Shown here in pieces: positions 11,746 through 25,742 of a stretch of 64,000 nt of DNA (positions are counted from its first letter, which is position 1; every line of letters begins with the position of its first letter). The DNA lies in NCBI GenBank assembly GCA_013397845.1, contig VZTG01001724.1, positions 474,644-538,643 on the forward strand, in the 5' to 3' direction. Origin of the DNA: Melanocharis versteri. Lineage: Eukaryota; Chordata; Aves; Passeriformes; Melanocharitidae. The notes beneath the pieces are model-generated. The model saw nothing but the letters and a program-made list of their open reading frames with translations, had not been told where the DNA came from and did not search any database. Made by a program: the position numbers and the translations under genes.

Positions 11746-14700
11746 CTAGAAACAGGGTCAAGAGTGAAATAAAAGTGTGGAAGAGTGGCAGAGATAAAAT
11801 GCAAATGAACATAGCCTGGAGGGGTAAAGATTCATGTACTTAATGGAGGAGAGTAATTCAAACAATAGGCCTACTTCAATGCTTTTTGTTTTAAAGGTGA
11901 AATTCAAAACAAAGTTTGAAGACTTGTTAAACATGCAATCACATGCTTTCTTGCCAAAATCTCTCCTGCCTAAGCATACGGTTGCCAGAAGCATGTGATA
12001 AGCATTCAGATGAAATTAGGAAGAGCTTGCTACACCAGTATGGTAAAAATGCACCTCAATATGACAGAAAACAAGAACATTTAAAGTTGATTTGTTCCTC
12101 AGTAACACACATACAACGATAACATTTTGTAGAATACAAAAAAGATTCAACTTCTAGAAATGGTAGCTTTTAGCAAATAAGCTAGTTAGAATATGGTTTT
12201 ATATAATATTTTCCCACTAGCATTTACTTACTTGTGCTCAGCTGTTTGAATATTACACAAGAGCCTATTAAAATACCAAAACTCAGTATTAAAATTTTAT
12301 CAAACTATTTTGCACTGCAATTAGCTTCAACCTGAATCTTTTAGCATGCTAGTTGACTTCTACTTACGCATTTTACCAACTGAAAGCTGATCAGTATTTT
12401 TTCGTTAGATATTTGTATGTATTAATATAAGCAGTTCACCTGGCTTAAAAGCTTTCACTTAAAATCCTTTTGCAATTACAAATTTGGAGAAATCTTCGAG
12501 GATCAAATACAATAGTGTTTCCCTCCTCAAAGCCTAACAAAGATAAATTTAAGATGTGCAAATGTTGTGGTTTCTAATTATGAAAGTCCTTCAAGTGTCG
12601 TGTTCTCCTCACTTCAAACATAGCACTTCTCATATGAAATCAAAATAAGTAATTAACAAAAAGCACTATGACTGAGTCTATAAGAACTAAATAAAAATAC
12701 AGCTATTTAATTTTCATCAAGTCGTAGACATCTTGAGGGCATTTTTTTCCTTTTTCTTTTCTAACCCGCTAATCTGTAATGCTGAAGCAGGCAACTTGTC
12801 AGAAAATAGCTAAAGGTACTGACTCACTCTTCAGTAATATGCTTTCAATACTTAACAGGTATCTTTCTAGAGATACATATCTATAAACACTGACACATCC
12901 ACAGTGACGCACTTTACATGAATGTTATCTTGTGAGCCAGCTGCAGGACCACAAAAGGGTAAGTAGGCCCAGGACTTCCCTAAAGTTTACATATCAGTAA
13001 AAACATAATGAAATATGTGTGCCTTTGAGTTATTAATCCTTTTTATTTTTTTTAAACTGAAAAACTTAACTGAGCGAGTGAAAGCAACCCAGTTACTATC
13101 TGCAAGTATTATTTTTCAGACCACTTACAATATATTACTTATAAAGGCTTCAAGCATTCATTTGAGCAGAGTGCAAGAGACTTGTCTCCTTCCAGGCAAT
13201 ACAGAGGCAGCAAATTGTAGAACTCTTCTGTTAGGCACAAGCAACTGGTGAATTTTATTTACAAAATAAATTAATAAAAATGAAAAAGAGAGGAAACTGG
13301 AAAAGAGGGGGCGAATGCATTAGTAGCTGTATATGAAAATAATAGTGTACACGGAGGAAAATTCAACTTTCATTACCTTTCACTCATATTTATCTGGGTA
13401 ATCAGGCATAGCTACAGCTGTGTGAATGAGTTCACCAGCTAAATTAAAAGAAAAATAAAAGAGGTTTTTTAGTGGAGCTAATTTTTTACAGAAAAGGGAT
13501 ACAGCTTTTGTGATTTATTTTTAGTTTTCAATGCAGTTCTTTACTTTTAGAATTTACAAACCACAGTACAAATTAGCAAATAGTTTCAGCCAGTGTATAA
13601 CTACGTTTTGGTGAACAATTTGTTTTAAGTGTCAAGAATAGTAAAATTTCACGGAAAAATACCTGAAGACCAACATGGAATTCTGCAAATAACAAAATAA
13701 GCAGGTTCATCTGATAAATGATGTCCAGAAAATTTCTCTCTGCTTTGTTCTTTTTCATTTACTAGTACCCTTGTCAAACAACATAGACAGAATAATAGTA
13801 TCCCTAGTACCCTTGAAATGCCTGCAATGTTGAGAATTTTAGGGAGGAAAACAAGAAAAACTGTCTGTAAGTAAAATGAAGAAGTGCAACTGACTAAATT
13901 ACTTTAAACAAGAATTATTAGTATATCTATTTACAGGAATATTTAGCCAAAGAAGGAATTGTATACTAAAAATGCACATGGCAAACTAAGAAAAAGGCAA
14001 CTGTAATAAGACAGAGCTAAAATGAGTGTATTTACTTGTATACATATAAAATGAGAAATTCCCAGCAAGGAAAGCTAAATATTTTCATTACATAGTTATT
14101 AAACAAAATTCTGTCTCCCTAATCACGGTAGAAGCAGCTATTTTTTAAAAAAGCCAGTATCTCAACAATGGATTAATTTTTTTAGAATACAACTGGATTT
14201 ATTCTGGAAAAATATACTCCTTCTACAGGACTGGAATTCATTACAGCAAACAAAGTAGAAAACTCTCTTGTGCCAGAAAAAAGGCAAAAGAAACGTCTCC
14301 ATTATCATGGTACAGAACTGCTGCATTTTTCAAGATTTCAGACAATAAATGTACTTGAAAAATATTGGTACCAGTGGAATTTGATGATACCATACATCCA
14401 TCTGAAGCTTCTAAATATATAGAAGGAGAAAAAGGAATAACTGGCTGCACATTATGAAACAATGTGCCATTAGCACAGTGAAACTAATCTCTAGTGCATA
14501 TGTATAGTTAGTTATAAAACATCCAGAAATACTGGATCATCGTTATGCATTCACTGTTTGGTTAATGTAACCTGCAGAAGATTAATGGATCCCAAATGCA
14601 CCCACTTCATTGTACTTTCACACAACATAACATGTTCACACCAATTTGCTTGGGAAATCCTGCGCAAGTGTTTTGCAACCCTGTGACTCTGAAGTTATGC

Positions 14701-15479
14701 AGAATTTTAAGGAAGAGACATGTTTATCCTCATAGGGAACTTTACACAAAAGCACAAGATATCTCAGATTTGAGACTACTTTTATCAAACAAAAGGACAC
14801 TGTTACATAATTCCTACAAACAGCAACAGAAATCCAACCTCAGGACAATTAAAGACAATTTAAGACATTCAAAATTCAACTCCTAAAACAAAAGAACTTA
14901 TGAATAGTTTTCATTTATTTAGGCCTTTACAAACACATCGAAATAAAATCTTTTTACAAAATCTTTTTAAACCATCAGATCCCACAGTCTGCTTATAGGC
15001 AAATTTCCTTGGGGGAGGGCACAGAAGCGGCAGCAAGCTGACTGACAGCTTTTATCTGAAGTGCCTTTTCTTGAGCCACTTTCAGCCACACTGGAAAGAC
15101 TCCTGTGTTACCTTAAGGGAACACATTCAAGTCCAGCATCTTAATGATACTGGACTTCCAGGAACAATTTTTTCCCTCTTTGAGAGTTTTGGTGATTCCA
15201 AAATATCAAAAGAAAGACTTAAAAAACGTGAAGCCTTCCTTTCCAAACTTTATTTTGAGCACACAAATGATAAAATATCTGATGGCTGAGTATTTGGCTA
15301 CACTTTTTTCCAGAATATTCCTGCATGATCAGGATCACTTGCATTTTTAAGACAAAGATCATACTGGCAGAAATTTAATTGAAGACTAAATAAATCATGG
15401 AAGAAGGAATGTAAGAGGAAGGTTTGCAGCTACAACTGAAAACTGAAAAGAAATCAGGGCTGCAACAAAACTTACCTTG

Positions 15480-15760
15480 AAACAGATTGTTTAGTTCCTG
15501 CCCCTCTCTCAGATTCCTGCTCACACCACAAGGACAGCTCTGATACTTACGAGGCAGCTGAAATGCCACAGCTGACATCCCTGGGCGTTAGGGTTACACA
15601 GCACATACTTGGTGCTACCCTAACTCTGCAGTGTGGCACAGTAACAATGCAGCAGCTGCTTGGGGAGCTGAGGCCATCCGGAGCAGGGGCAGAAACCTCA
15701 GAGATCATGGAGGACAGCTGGCAGCAGAAATTACGACAGCACCTCAAGGTAAAGTACTCA
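15480..15760. other. GC-elevated pocket in intron 2 with open frames on both strands
   Basis: This stretch is clearly more GC-rich than its flanks. On the plus strand a frame runs from 15563 and reaches ...CAGCACCTCAAG followed by gtaaag at 15750. On the minus strand a frame from 15747 reaches GCTGCCTC followed by gtaagtatc near 15549. I recognise neither product. It could be an unannotated cassette exon, an old transposable element, or chance. Confidence 0.3.
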
Positions 15761-16299
15761 AGTCAAAGCCATGAGGTTGTGAAGAGCAGGATTTTCAGAC
15801 AGAATTACTAACTTCACAGATTAAAATTCCTATTAAATTTGTTGGAGAAACAGATGACAGGTCAGCTGAATGTGCCAGAATTAAAGCAAACAGAATACAA
15901 CATAAAAACCACTACCAGAGAAGAGCGTGTACCTACATTACACAGTAGCTTTTCTCCAATGTCTCCTATTTGAAGTGATCAAGACCTCTAAAGGAAGGTA
16001 AATGCCCCAATTGTAGTTGAGAGGTGCATGCTCACCAATACAAGCAGTCGGTGCCCCACACTTTCTACCCCATGCACAATAGAAAAACTTTCAGTCAATA
16101 TAAAGCAACAAGAAAAAGAAACCAGAAAAGCAAATAATAGAAAAATCAAGATTACACAGAAGCACTTACAAGATACTTTGAGAATTCCTCATAGTTGCTG
16201 AGAAAAGTGGCTAAGGTGATGCAGATGTATTAGCCTTTCCGAGGTCTTAAAAGAAAAATTCTACAATGCTGCATCTGTATCTATATTTTAAAATAGTAA

Positions 16300-16323
16300 A
16301 TAAGCCACTCGGGAGTGGCTTAT
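16300..16323. repeat. Inverted repeat, 11-bp perfect arms with a 2-nt loop
   Basis: ATAAGCCACTC (16300-16310), GG, then GAGTGGCTTAT (16313-16323). The flanks extend the pairing imperfectly with AAAATA/TATTTT-type complementarity to a total of roughly 55-60 nt. It could be a relic of a small DNA transposon, an RNA hairpin in the intron, or chance. Confidence 0.75.
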
Positions 16324-17681
16324 AGTATATTTTGGGAATAGGGTATGACAGATGAGTCATTACAGTCAACGCTGCCTGTTTATATCGACACACTGACGAA
16401 GGCAGATAGGAGTTAGTTTTTTATTTTGCATACCCCTAAAACAGGATCTTTTAAATTGAACCTGGATACACTGCTATACCACAGGAATTCCTATTTACTT
16501 GGTGGAAATTAATTTCCATTGGATTACCATTGGAACAGCTTGAAAACATTGACTGAAGCAACTCCATGGCCAGCACAACCAAACAAAGGCAGAGGGACTT
16601 ACTGTAGATACTCTTAGCCTTGTATTTTTGGTCTGCTAAGATAAACACCTTAGCAAGGTACATTTTATTAGTAGATACAGTATGTATGGAATAAAACCAA
16701 CCAAGGAAAAGGCAAATCTTCTCGTGACTGTGCCTAACTTCCCATTAAGTTACAGCTGAGGATTCCTTATAGCTTAATCTGCTCAAGTGTACTAAGATAA
16801 ATAAAAACAAAACCCTCACAATACTGTAGGAAATGCAATGCTTCACATTTCTTGCAAAAAATTCTAATGGAATATATTAACCCTTGAATCCACTCTGATA
16901 TCAATGTTTCTACATGAGCCCAACTGTTCAGCTTTCAGGCTGGTCTTTTTTACAGTCCATTTACAAGTACAAAAATAATAAATATGTAAATAGTTGCTAA
17001 ACTGTACAGTATAGTGTACATAACATTTAGGAAAACCAAGTGATCTCTATTAAGTGAGAAAATAATACAAATTTATCACATAATGATTCAAACATCCTGT
17101 GAGCAATTTTTTGTTTGCTTGTTTGTACCCTCCTCCCCCACCTAAGTTAGAAGTCAATCCTTTAAAAGATTTACTGCTTCTGAATAGCAGAACAGTATGA
17201 ATGAATTATGCCAGCAACAGTTATACTATTCATAACAAGCACCAACCTCATTATGTAATAATTAATTCCAATGAGAGTACAAGTGAAAAATTAATTTACT
17301 TAACATCATGTTCTGAATATTTTCCAGTTCTACCTATGAGAATAGTGGAAGATTTCCAAGACAAATTAGATTTTTCTCTCCATTCAGATGTATATACCAA
17401 AAACTACAGGAAGTCATGCTTTGCTTCTCTCTAGAATTATTTGAGCATTATCACAAATCCTTCTGCAGAAATGATGTGCCTAACTACTTCATTTTAACTT
17501 TTGAAAACAAAATAAACCTATTTACAACAACAACAAAAAAACCCAGCAGCTTTTTCAATAAACATTTAGAACCCAGCACCTTTTGTTCTCATCTTAACAA
17601 ATCCCCAAAGTAATTAAATTCTCTGATCAAAACTCCTTCAGCAGACAGTCAGTGCTATAGTATTAACAACTTCACAAATGT

Positions 17682-17717
17682 AATTACTGGAAAAAAACGA
17701 AATTACTGGAAAAAAAA
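17682..17717. repeat. Two-copy direct repeat of AATTACTGG plus A run
   Basis: AATTACTGGAAAAAAA at 17682-17697 recurs at 17701 after a 3-nt spacer, a period of 19. It looks like replication slippage; no function is seen. Confidence 0.8.
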
Positions 17718-18898
17718 TGTGAAGCTGCTAAGTCAAAATTGTATTTATATGCATTTATATGACCATATATTCCTACATATGTAGGTTAGGACTATAAATT
17801 CATATACAGATATGCATATAGCTTACAACTTTAAATTCATAGCCAATGCAGTTATGAATTTCTGGGGACTTTAACGTGTACAATATACCACTAAACTGAA
17901 AAGACTCGGGGCATAAAAAGACATGTTCTGGCTGATGTAGCTGGAGACGGTTAAGAATTTGTAATGAGTAGCTGTTGGTGTTCATTGAGCTGTGCGAGAC
18001 ATCATGCAAGCATTCATAGTCCATTTCCACATAAATTCATAGCTCAAGATGGCTTAAATTAAGTGGCATCATTTAGCAGTGAAACAGACTTAGAGCACAT
18101 ACACAGTCCCCAAGCCATCTGCACCACCAGCAGCCTCCAGAAGAGGTGCGGGAAATACTGAATCTGGCAGTCAGATCTGCAAGAGCTGTGCATCTTTCTC
18201 CTCTCAACAAGTGACCTCAACTCCTTCTGTGCACTCACTATCACAGAGGGTCTTCCCTGGATGCTTTCCCCTCCCATCACCATTCTTTTGTTTGAATTTG
18301 GCTTTACCCTTTATCTCCTCGCTACTCTGGAAGCACTCCTCAGTAAGTTGACTGAACTACTCAGCCCTGTCAAACACCCTTTCCCTTCTCAAGTCACCTT
18401 CTAGGATTAATGAGAAAAATATTGCTTAAAATTACATCATTATTTCAACACCTCACACATTTCATAGACTCAGTATTGAAGTTTTTAAAAGTGTGTGGTA
18501 ACTCTCAAACAAGTGTTCTCTAAGCTACAGTTTTAACTAGAAAGATACCATGCAGAGGTGGTAAATTCCATCACAGAAAGATCAATCCTGAGTCCCTTAG
18601 AAAACTTTACTTCTACCAAACACATTAGGTTAATTATAAGAACTTTTCTTTTTCTTTAATATAGGAGTAAAACATCCTACACAATGTCTAAGTCAGGAAA
18701 AAAGAAAATAAAAAAGGCAAACAACCAAAAAACCCAAGTCAACACAAAAGAACGCAAACTCTTCTAGAGATTCTAACCAAAATATTATCCAGGAGAAAGG
18801 CAATAGTAACTTTATGAAGTCAACAGAGATTAAAAAAAGTTATTATTTAAATCAATCATAAATGTTAGAACTTGCAATATAGAAACTGGTATGCTTAC

Positions 18899-18959
18899 CT
18901 AGCATACGAATGTACAACGCAGTCTGATCAGAGCTGTCATAGGAAATTGCTCCACGTCT
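18899..18959 (-). CDS. PDE7A: PDE7A exon 2, shared by both isoforms
   Basis: A 61-nt minus-strand exon lies between a pyrimidine-rich acceptor (a long T run then cag; AG at 18961-18960) and a gtaagc donor (GT at 18898-18897). It encodes RRGAISYDSSDQTALYIRML plus the first base of the next Gly codon, so it enters in phase 0 and leaves in phase 1. The peptide is the well-conserved PDE7A segment that follows either alternative N-terminus. It carries the second copy of RRGAIS in PDE7A1 and the only copy in PDE7A2. The acceptor is compatible with both first exons, since both end at a codon boundary. Because 61 is not a multiple of three, skipping this exon would shift the frame. Confidence 0.95.
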
Positions 18960-21900
18960 CTGAAAAAAAAAGTGTATTTTAAGCAAGTTAGAAGCAAATA
19001 ATTTTTAAATTGAAATGAAAATAAACTATTAATTGACCTTTCCATTTTAACTCTTAAAACTCATTTTAGAAATTTTGTGTCTTTCATGCAAAATGCATCT
19101 TTCAAGTATATAAATCTACTGATTTTGTTTAAAGATGGGACAAAGGAAGGATAGGAATTGGTAGTGAAAAGATTATGAAAAGCAGGCTCAGAGTGTGGGG
19201 AAAAAAAAATCCCTATATTGCTTTCCAATGTTCCTCAATCATTCCTCACAATAAAAAAGACACAGAACAATATCCAGCAGACACAAGAAAGTGCTTCTCA
19301 TGGCCTTCCAGAACACCATACCCGAAAAAAATACTTGCAGTTCCTGGTTTATATATTTACTTTTACCTATGGGGTATTTCCATCTTCTGAAGGTAAAAAG
19401 AAGTAAAAGAACTGAAATTACACCATTACTGCAACCCTAGGATGCCACATGCTACTTTCATTCTACCCAGTATTTTCTGTAGGCAAAGCAATGTATCACT
19501 GAAGTAAGATGTTATACATAAAGGCATTTCAGAGAAAGCCAGCAAGTAGGATTTCATATTTGATGATAAAAGTTCAGAACAGTCATCAAGTTATCCATGC
19601 ACAACATTGAGATACTCCCACATAAGCTGTATTTCTTACCTACATGGGACACGTATGTTTCATACATATTCAGCTATTCTCTACTGCAATAGTTATAATC
19701 CAGGAAGTCTCCCACAACTGGTCCTCTAACAGCTAAAAACTGGAGGAATGTTCTCACTGCTACACAACACTGGCATCACACAGTCTGCAAAGCATGGCTC
19801 CACCTAGCACCAGCCTCACATCTTGCCTTTACTGTACTTTGACCATCTTCTGCCCTTCCTAAGGCCTTCATTAATGTTACTTGTTAATCCTAGGAATAGA
19901 AGATCACCTTCACAATGAGACCTCCATTTTGACAGCTCAGAACATTTGTTCTTTACAGAAATAAGATTTTTTTGTGGGAGGTGCACATTAGAAACTCCTA
20001 TGACCTTTCTCTGTACACCACACTTCTTTCCTACACTGAGGACAGTGAAGTCCTTGATGCCACCAAGAGTCATCATATGCCTTTGAGAACTTCAGGTAAA
20101 AGTCAACCTGGTGGCAAGCACAATCACCCGTTTTTTCATTTGTGCAGCAGGAACAACACTACCTCATGGATACGCAACAGCCTGAAAATGTGCAAGTTCA
20201 AAAGGTAAGAAATCAAACCATGCTAAGAAACAGGATAGAAAAAATAACGATAGCTATTGAGAAGAATTCTGAAGGAAAGAAAATGAAGGAAAGAAAATTA
20301 CGTGGAAAGGCAAAAAGGCAGAACTGCTGATACACATCTATCTACAGAACAAGCTGAATGAACTCAAAGACAGACTAGAGATTAATAACCTCAATCACTG
20401 TGATTTGTACAAGTGATGCACTAAGACTCCAAACTCATAAGTTACACTTTTTTAAAAAATATTTTTCATGCTAAAACAGAAAACATTACACTTGAAGTTG
20501 TAGAAGATTTTTCCAAAAGTAAGCTTAATATATAATTACAGAAGTGACCAAAAACCTAGCTCCAAATGGGGTCCAATAATAACAGCTGTTGTAAAGACTA
20601 CAAGGAAGAACTCCCTGTACAGAACTCTTATGTTGTCTTAGCTTTTGTTCTGTATTTCCTAGGAAGATCATAAACCATGCAAATAATTCCTCAATATATG
20701 TTTGTACAGCATTTCTCACAGCAGTGTGCCTGTCCTGATGCAAAAGGCAGAAATACAACTCATCAGCCAGAAAATGATGTTGATTTCTCACTAACATTTT
20801 CAATTTTTTTCATTAAGCCAGCCTTTGAGTTTCAGAAAATCTCAGCTGAATGTATTTTCAGTAGCCTGGAACATTTCATATCACTGACTAGGCACAATCA
20901 GTGACGTAATTTAGTGCTAACTTGCAATTTGCACCTGTCTATCACAGATTTCTGGACATGTCCAGTACAGTTCTGTAATCTAATACAGGAGAAACCTAAG
21001 CACACATGCAGCTACAAGACCCATGTACAACTGGAGCATTAGTCTCCAAGAAAGAAAACAATATACAAAAATTTACTGAAAAATAAATCCTTTTGATACG
21101 TCAATTCTAAAATATTACTTGCTCCCTAAAATAAAATATTGTTAGATAAAGCAGTATATATAAAGTAGTGCATCCATGTATATCAAACACAAAGCATATT
21201 TTTAAAAACATGAAGTAGTTGCTTATACAGACAAGGGATTTTGCTCTGCAAGGAAATATTTGAAACAATCAAATCTATTAAAATTACCTTTGAACATTCA
21301 GTTTTCTAAGGAAAAATAGAGACCATTTATTGTATAAATTTCACTAGGAATACTTCACAAATAGTAGGACAATTTCAGCTAATTTTGCTAAAAGGAGTGA
21401 GGTCTCAAAGATACTTACTCATTGAAATTTGTTAAATAAAATAGATAAGCGGAAAACACATATTAGCAAGTTCCACCATCAGACAGATGATGGGTGGGTG
21501 ATGAGTGATCAGATCTTTTACCTTCAGACCATGCAAATAAGTGAGGTACAGATAGTTGAGCACTGTGGTGGGCAGTCAGAGACAAAGGACAAAGCTAAAG
21601 GTGCAGAGGTTTTTCAGCAACTTGTGATAGGTAAACAAATAATACTGCACTCATCCAGACACAGATTGCTTTGTGTCAGCTTACCCTGCAAATACATAAC
21701 AGATCATCTACTGCAGGTTGTGGTGTATCACCCATTTTCCCACTTCAAATAATACTGCTGCATTTGTTACTCTACCCCCTACAGTACTCTAGAAAAATGC
21801 AAGGAAAAAGGCAGAAAGAGAGAAGCAATTTAACATACCCTGTGTGTGATTCTTTAAGATATACTGCCCAGATGCCACTACTTAAACCCAGCAAACAAAA

Positions 21901-24900
21901 AAACCAGATTTAATGCTTCAGCTTTTACTGAGATATGATCTGATAGACAGCAAATTCATAAGAAGGAAGGCAAATGTGTCTCGAAGAACTGAAGTTACTG
22001 TAAAGCACTTAACAGCTCAAACAATTCAATCAGCAGGATTTTACTCTTGTTGACAACCAAAAATGCCACCCTCCTCATTGCTAATCAAAGGCCCACTCTC
22101 TGTAGCCTACACCGAGACATCAAGACTATACTTACCCTAAAAATATACCTTACTTACACAGTTGGGATGACCATAGCATACACTGAATCACCCCACAGAC
22201 ACCCTGGATCAGAAATCTTCATGGATTAAGACTAACTTCTGGCACCTCAAAATTTTACTTGTTGTCATGTTGTTGTCAATATTTTTGACTCATTTAGCAT
22301 AAAATTTTATTTCTAAATCTCTGCCACCTCTTAGATCTACCTGAAGATTTGTACCTGTTAATAACAATATTAACCCTCTGTACAAATATCAAACAAAAAA
22401 GCACCATTCCAGCAAGCAGACAGAATTACTGGTGCCCAAAGACAAGACAATCCTAATGAGTCCATGTTTAGGCAGGTTCCGCTTTCAAGCACAAGGACAA
22501 CTTGGTTGGTGGAAATGTGCTGGACTCCAAGTGATTCAACAAATTCCTCAAATGATTAGGTGAGGTTCTCAACTGCTCTGCTCCTTTCCAGGCACGAGCA
22601 AAGCCACCTGAACTGGGTGGGCTGTTTTGCTTCAGCAGAGAAGATGGATGTCAGAAAGATGACTGGGAAGGATTGTTTATACTGGACTTCCACTTTCAAA
22701 GCCTCACCTTAAACATCAGTTTCACACTAGAGTATCGTTTATTCTTCCAAAGGGCAATACAGTAAAAAAGCTTCCATTTTTCCTCTCTTTTGAGACGTAT
22801 TTGTGGAAAGTGAATGGAAGAAATTCAAACTAAATTGCAAGATCCATTAATCCTCTAAGAACAACACTGATACTAGGACTCTACAAAAATACACAAAGGG
22901 AGTATCTACCAGAACTTAGATTTAAGTCAGATCTCTCTGAACATCTTTTCACAGAGTATAGAAACATATGAAAGGCCACGCAATGGGAACAACGTGCCAA
23001 AATAGCACACAGATACATCTTCAAAGGGAAACCGCTTCAGTGATGCTTGGGAGTACAAGCATTTGCATGTACCACTTGGAAACGGAGCACCTGCTGCTGT
23101 TTGTGTCAAACAGAAATGTTTCCATTGATGTATCAGTTTTATCACATGGACTTCTCAATCTTGATGAGAGCAGAGCACCAGCATTACTGCTGGGCACTTG
23201 ATTTCGGCAAGGGCCAGCTTTCAGACTGTCAAGTAAAACAACTGCTGGTCTCATTCTCTAACAAAACCTGCTAGAGCTGTTGGCCTTCAAAATTCAGTAC
23301 CACCCATCAGAAAGAACCATCCATGCTTTTCGATGGACTACACAACCCTCATTTTGCTACTCAGCTGCTTATTCAGTAGCTGAGAAAGAAAAGACAGAGG
23401 ACAGAGAGCAACACAGCCAGGCAGGTGTTTCTACCCACCTGACTTCTCAGTCCAAGCTCTTTGCTATCAGAGCATTAGTCTCAACTGCTCTGAAGACAAG
23501 TCTGGAGAAGTTGTTATACCATGGCAACTGCAATGTACTGGTTATGCTGCCTCAAATATACACACTTCGAAAGCATGGAAAATCATAAGATAGTTTATGA
23601 ACTAGAAGTCTCAAGAATGACAAACTAGTTAAGACCTTATTTCTCCAACTATTATTAGATTTCAAAAGCAAGACTGTCATGTATCTTAGACTTATTTCAA
23701 GTATTTAAAAGTTCCATGCTAACGTAAGATCCACAGTTTTCCAAACGGCACCATCAAGTTTTTAACTCTCTAAAGCACAGAAAAATGTTCTTTACAAGCA
23801 CTTAAATTGACACTGAACTCAGGTAAGCCACTGCAAAATGGTTCTACTACTATTATTTAAGTTACACGGGAGTTCAAAGCAGTACTTTGAAAGTTTATCA
23901 AACTGTGAGTAAGAAAATGTAGGTAATATTGCCTTCCTGAAATTTAATCAGCAATAAGAACCACACCTTTCTTTCAAATACCCGAATGTGATAATTTTAA
24001 TATTTTCTTCCATATAAAGCTATCTCACATGATCATCTCCCAAGACAGATGGCAACCATTTTTAAACTTAGCTATCGTTTGAATGATAGTCATCAAGGTT
24101 AGTGATACATATATCTAACAAGCATCTGTAAGCTATTTTTTCTTATATACCTCAGATGTATATTATGTGGCATAAGATTTATCCAAAGCTTTATCAACAT
24201 AAAAAAATCAAGATTTAACAAAAATTTACAACACAAAAGCTTGGCAATTGATCAGAAAGAATGTACAGTCAAAAAAAAAAAAAAAACCCCACAAGCAACT
24301 GGTTTAAGTGAAGACAGTAACACACGGGTATTGCCTTTAGAAACTAAATCAGAATAGCAGAAAGACTCATTGGCAATGGTGAAATAGGTAATTGGATGAA
24401 CACAAAAATATTAATTCTTTAAAAGAAACAACCATTAGCACATGTGAAAACACAATCATAAGTAACAGGGAATTTTATACCCAACTGTATTATGTCAGCT
24501 ACCTGGAATTCCTATTTTTCCCCACCTTAAAACAATCTCTGACCAAACTAGATTAGAATAATCCTTGAACAGGCTTTTTATGTCAAGTTCCAGAAGGCTA
24601 GCAGTTCGACAATATACCAGTAAAATGCAGATGATGTACTGGTCTAGCACAGAGGCTGTAAAACTCTGGTGTTCAGAATCTGCCTTCAGTCACAAGTGAA
24701 CAGCCATTGGGTATCCTGGTCTTTTTCTTGATGTGACAAAAGTTGTCACAAGTGCTACCAACTAAGCCTGACCATTTTTGCTTTTAATAAATTTAGAAAC
24801 ATGTTATTGGCAACGACTGAAGAGTACAGGCATGGATGCCTGGCAAAGCACAACAAACTTAAATTCATGCTTGTTCAAATTCTCCTGTTAATTGTACAAA

Positions 24901-25742
24901 AATTTTAGAAGCGCGTATCAGTAACAATAACAAAAAAATCTATCTATAAATGCAGGAACTCTTATTTTTTTTCAGTTTCCCTCATTCTCTCCAATGATTC
25001 TGGCTCTCCTTCATAATCCTACATTTAAATTTATTCCTCCTTTAATAATTAATTCCAGATTATGCAGCGAGCTATGCTGAGAAGAGCCTGGTCTCATCTC
25101 CAGGCACCAATCTCACCTACAGTTACAAGCACAAATATCCAGTATGGGGATACTTAGATTCTTTGGAATGAGAGAGTAAAAACTTAATCCTAACATTAGC
25201 ATGCATTTTTCAAAACACAGGGATCTCAAATGGAAAGGCTACAGAGTAAGTAAAGTAGATATTTCACATAAGCAAACAAAACTGGTATTTCCACTCCTGC
25301 AACTCTGCAATCAACAATACAAAAAGGATATCCTGTCCAGGAAGCAAAATACACTAATTTGTATTATTCTCACTATGTTTAAAATTGTTTTTCCTTATTT
25401 TCAGAAAGGCTTTCAAGTGCTATAAAATTGAAAATCTGTTAGTAACAGAGGGAAGCCAACTCCTGCCATTCAGAAGCCATTTCAGATCCCTTTTTTCCCC
25501 CGTCTCCTAACTGGCACTGCTACAAACATACTCCTTCCCACTTCAAGGCAAGCAAAAGTCAAGAACTACAAAATCATGTATGAACACTTAGGAAACACAA
25601 TCTTAAATGGCGAATGACATGTTTCCAAAACAGATTAGATTTAAAAAGGAAAAATAAGCACTCGTGAAGTTCTTAATGACTTGTTTTCTCTCAGACTACT
25701 TTTAAACCCAGTTAGTCTAAACAGATTTTAAAAATGGCCTAC
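18960..25742 (-). other. PDE7A: PDE7A intron between exon 2 and the PDE7A2 first exon
   Basis: About 6.8 kb, forming intron 1 of PDE7A2 and the 3' part of intron 1 of PDE7A1. It is AT-rich, with a poly-A run at 24271-24286 followed by CCCC. A moderately GC-richer block at about 22960-23590 has overlapping short open frames on both strands but no recognisable product. No transposable element was confidently seen. Confidence 0.8.
24271..24290. repeat. Poly-A run followed by CCCC
   Basis: Sixteen A residues (24271-24286) are followed by CCCC. On the gene's sense strand this reads GGGG then poly-T. No target-site duplication or retrocopy was recognised upstream. Confidence 0.9.

Larger units (their letters stand above)
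11746..18898 (-). other. PDE7A: PDE7A intron 2
   Basis: About 7.2 kb of AT-rich intron between exons 3 and 2, with canonical ends. Most of it shows nothing recognisable. The exceptions are a GC-elevated pocket at about 15480-15760 with open frames and donor-like sites on both strands, a near-perfect hairpin at 16300-16323, a 19-nt tandem repeat at 17682-17717, and a more GC-rich unassigned patch at about 18060-18330. No CR1 fragment was recognised in this intron. Confidence 0.85.
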
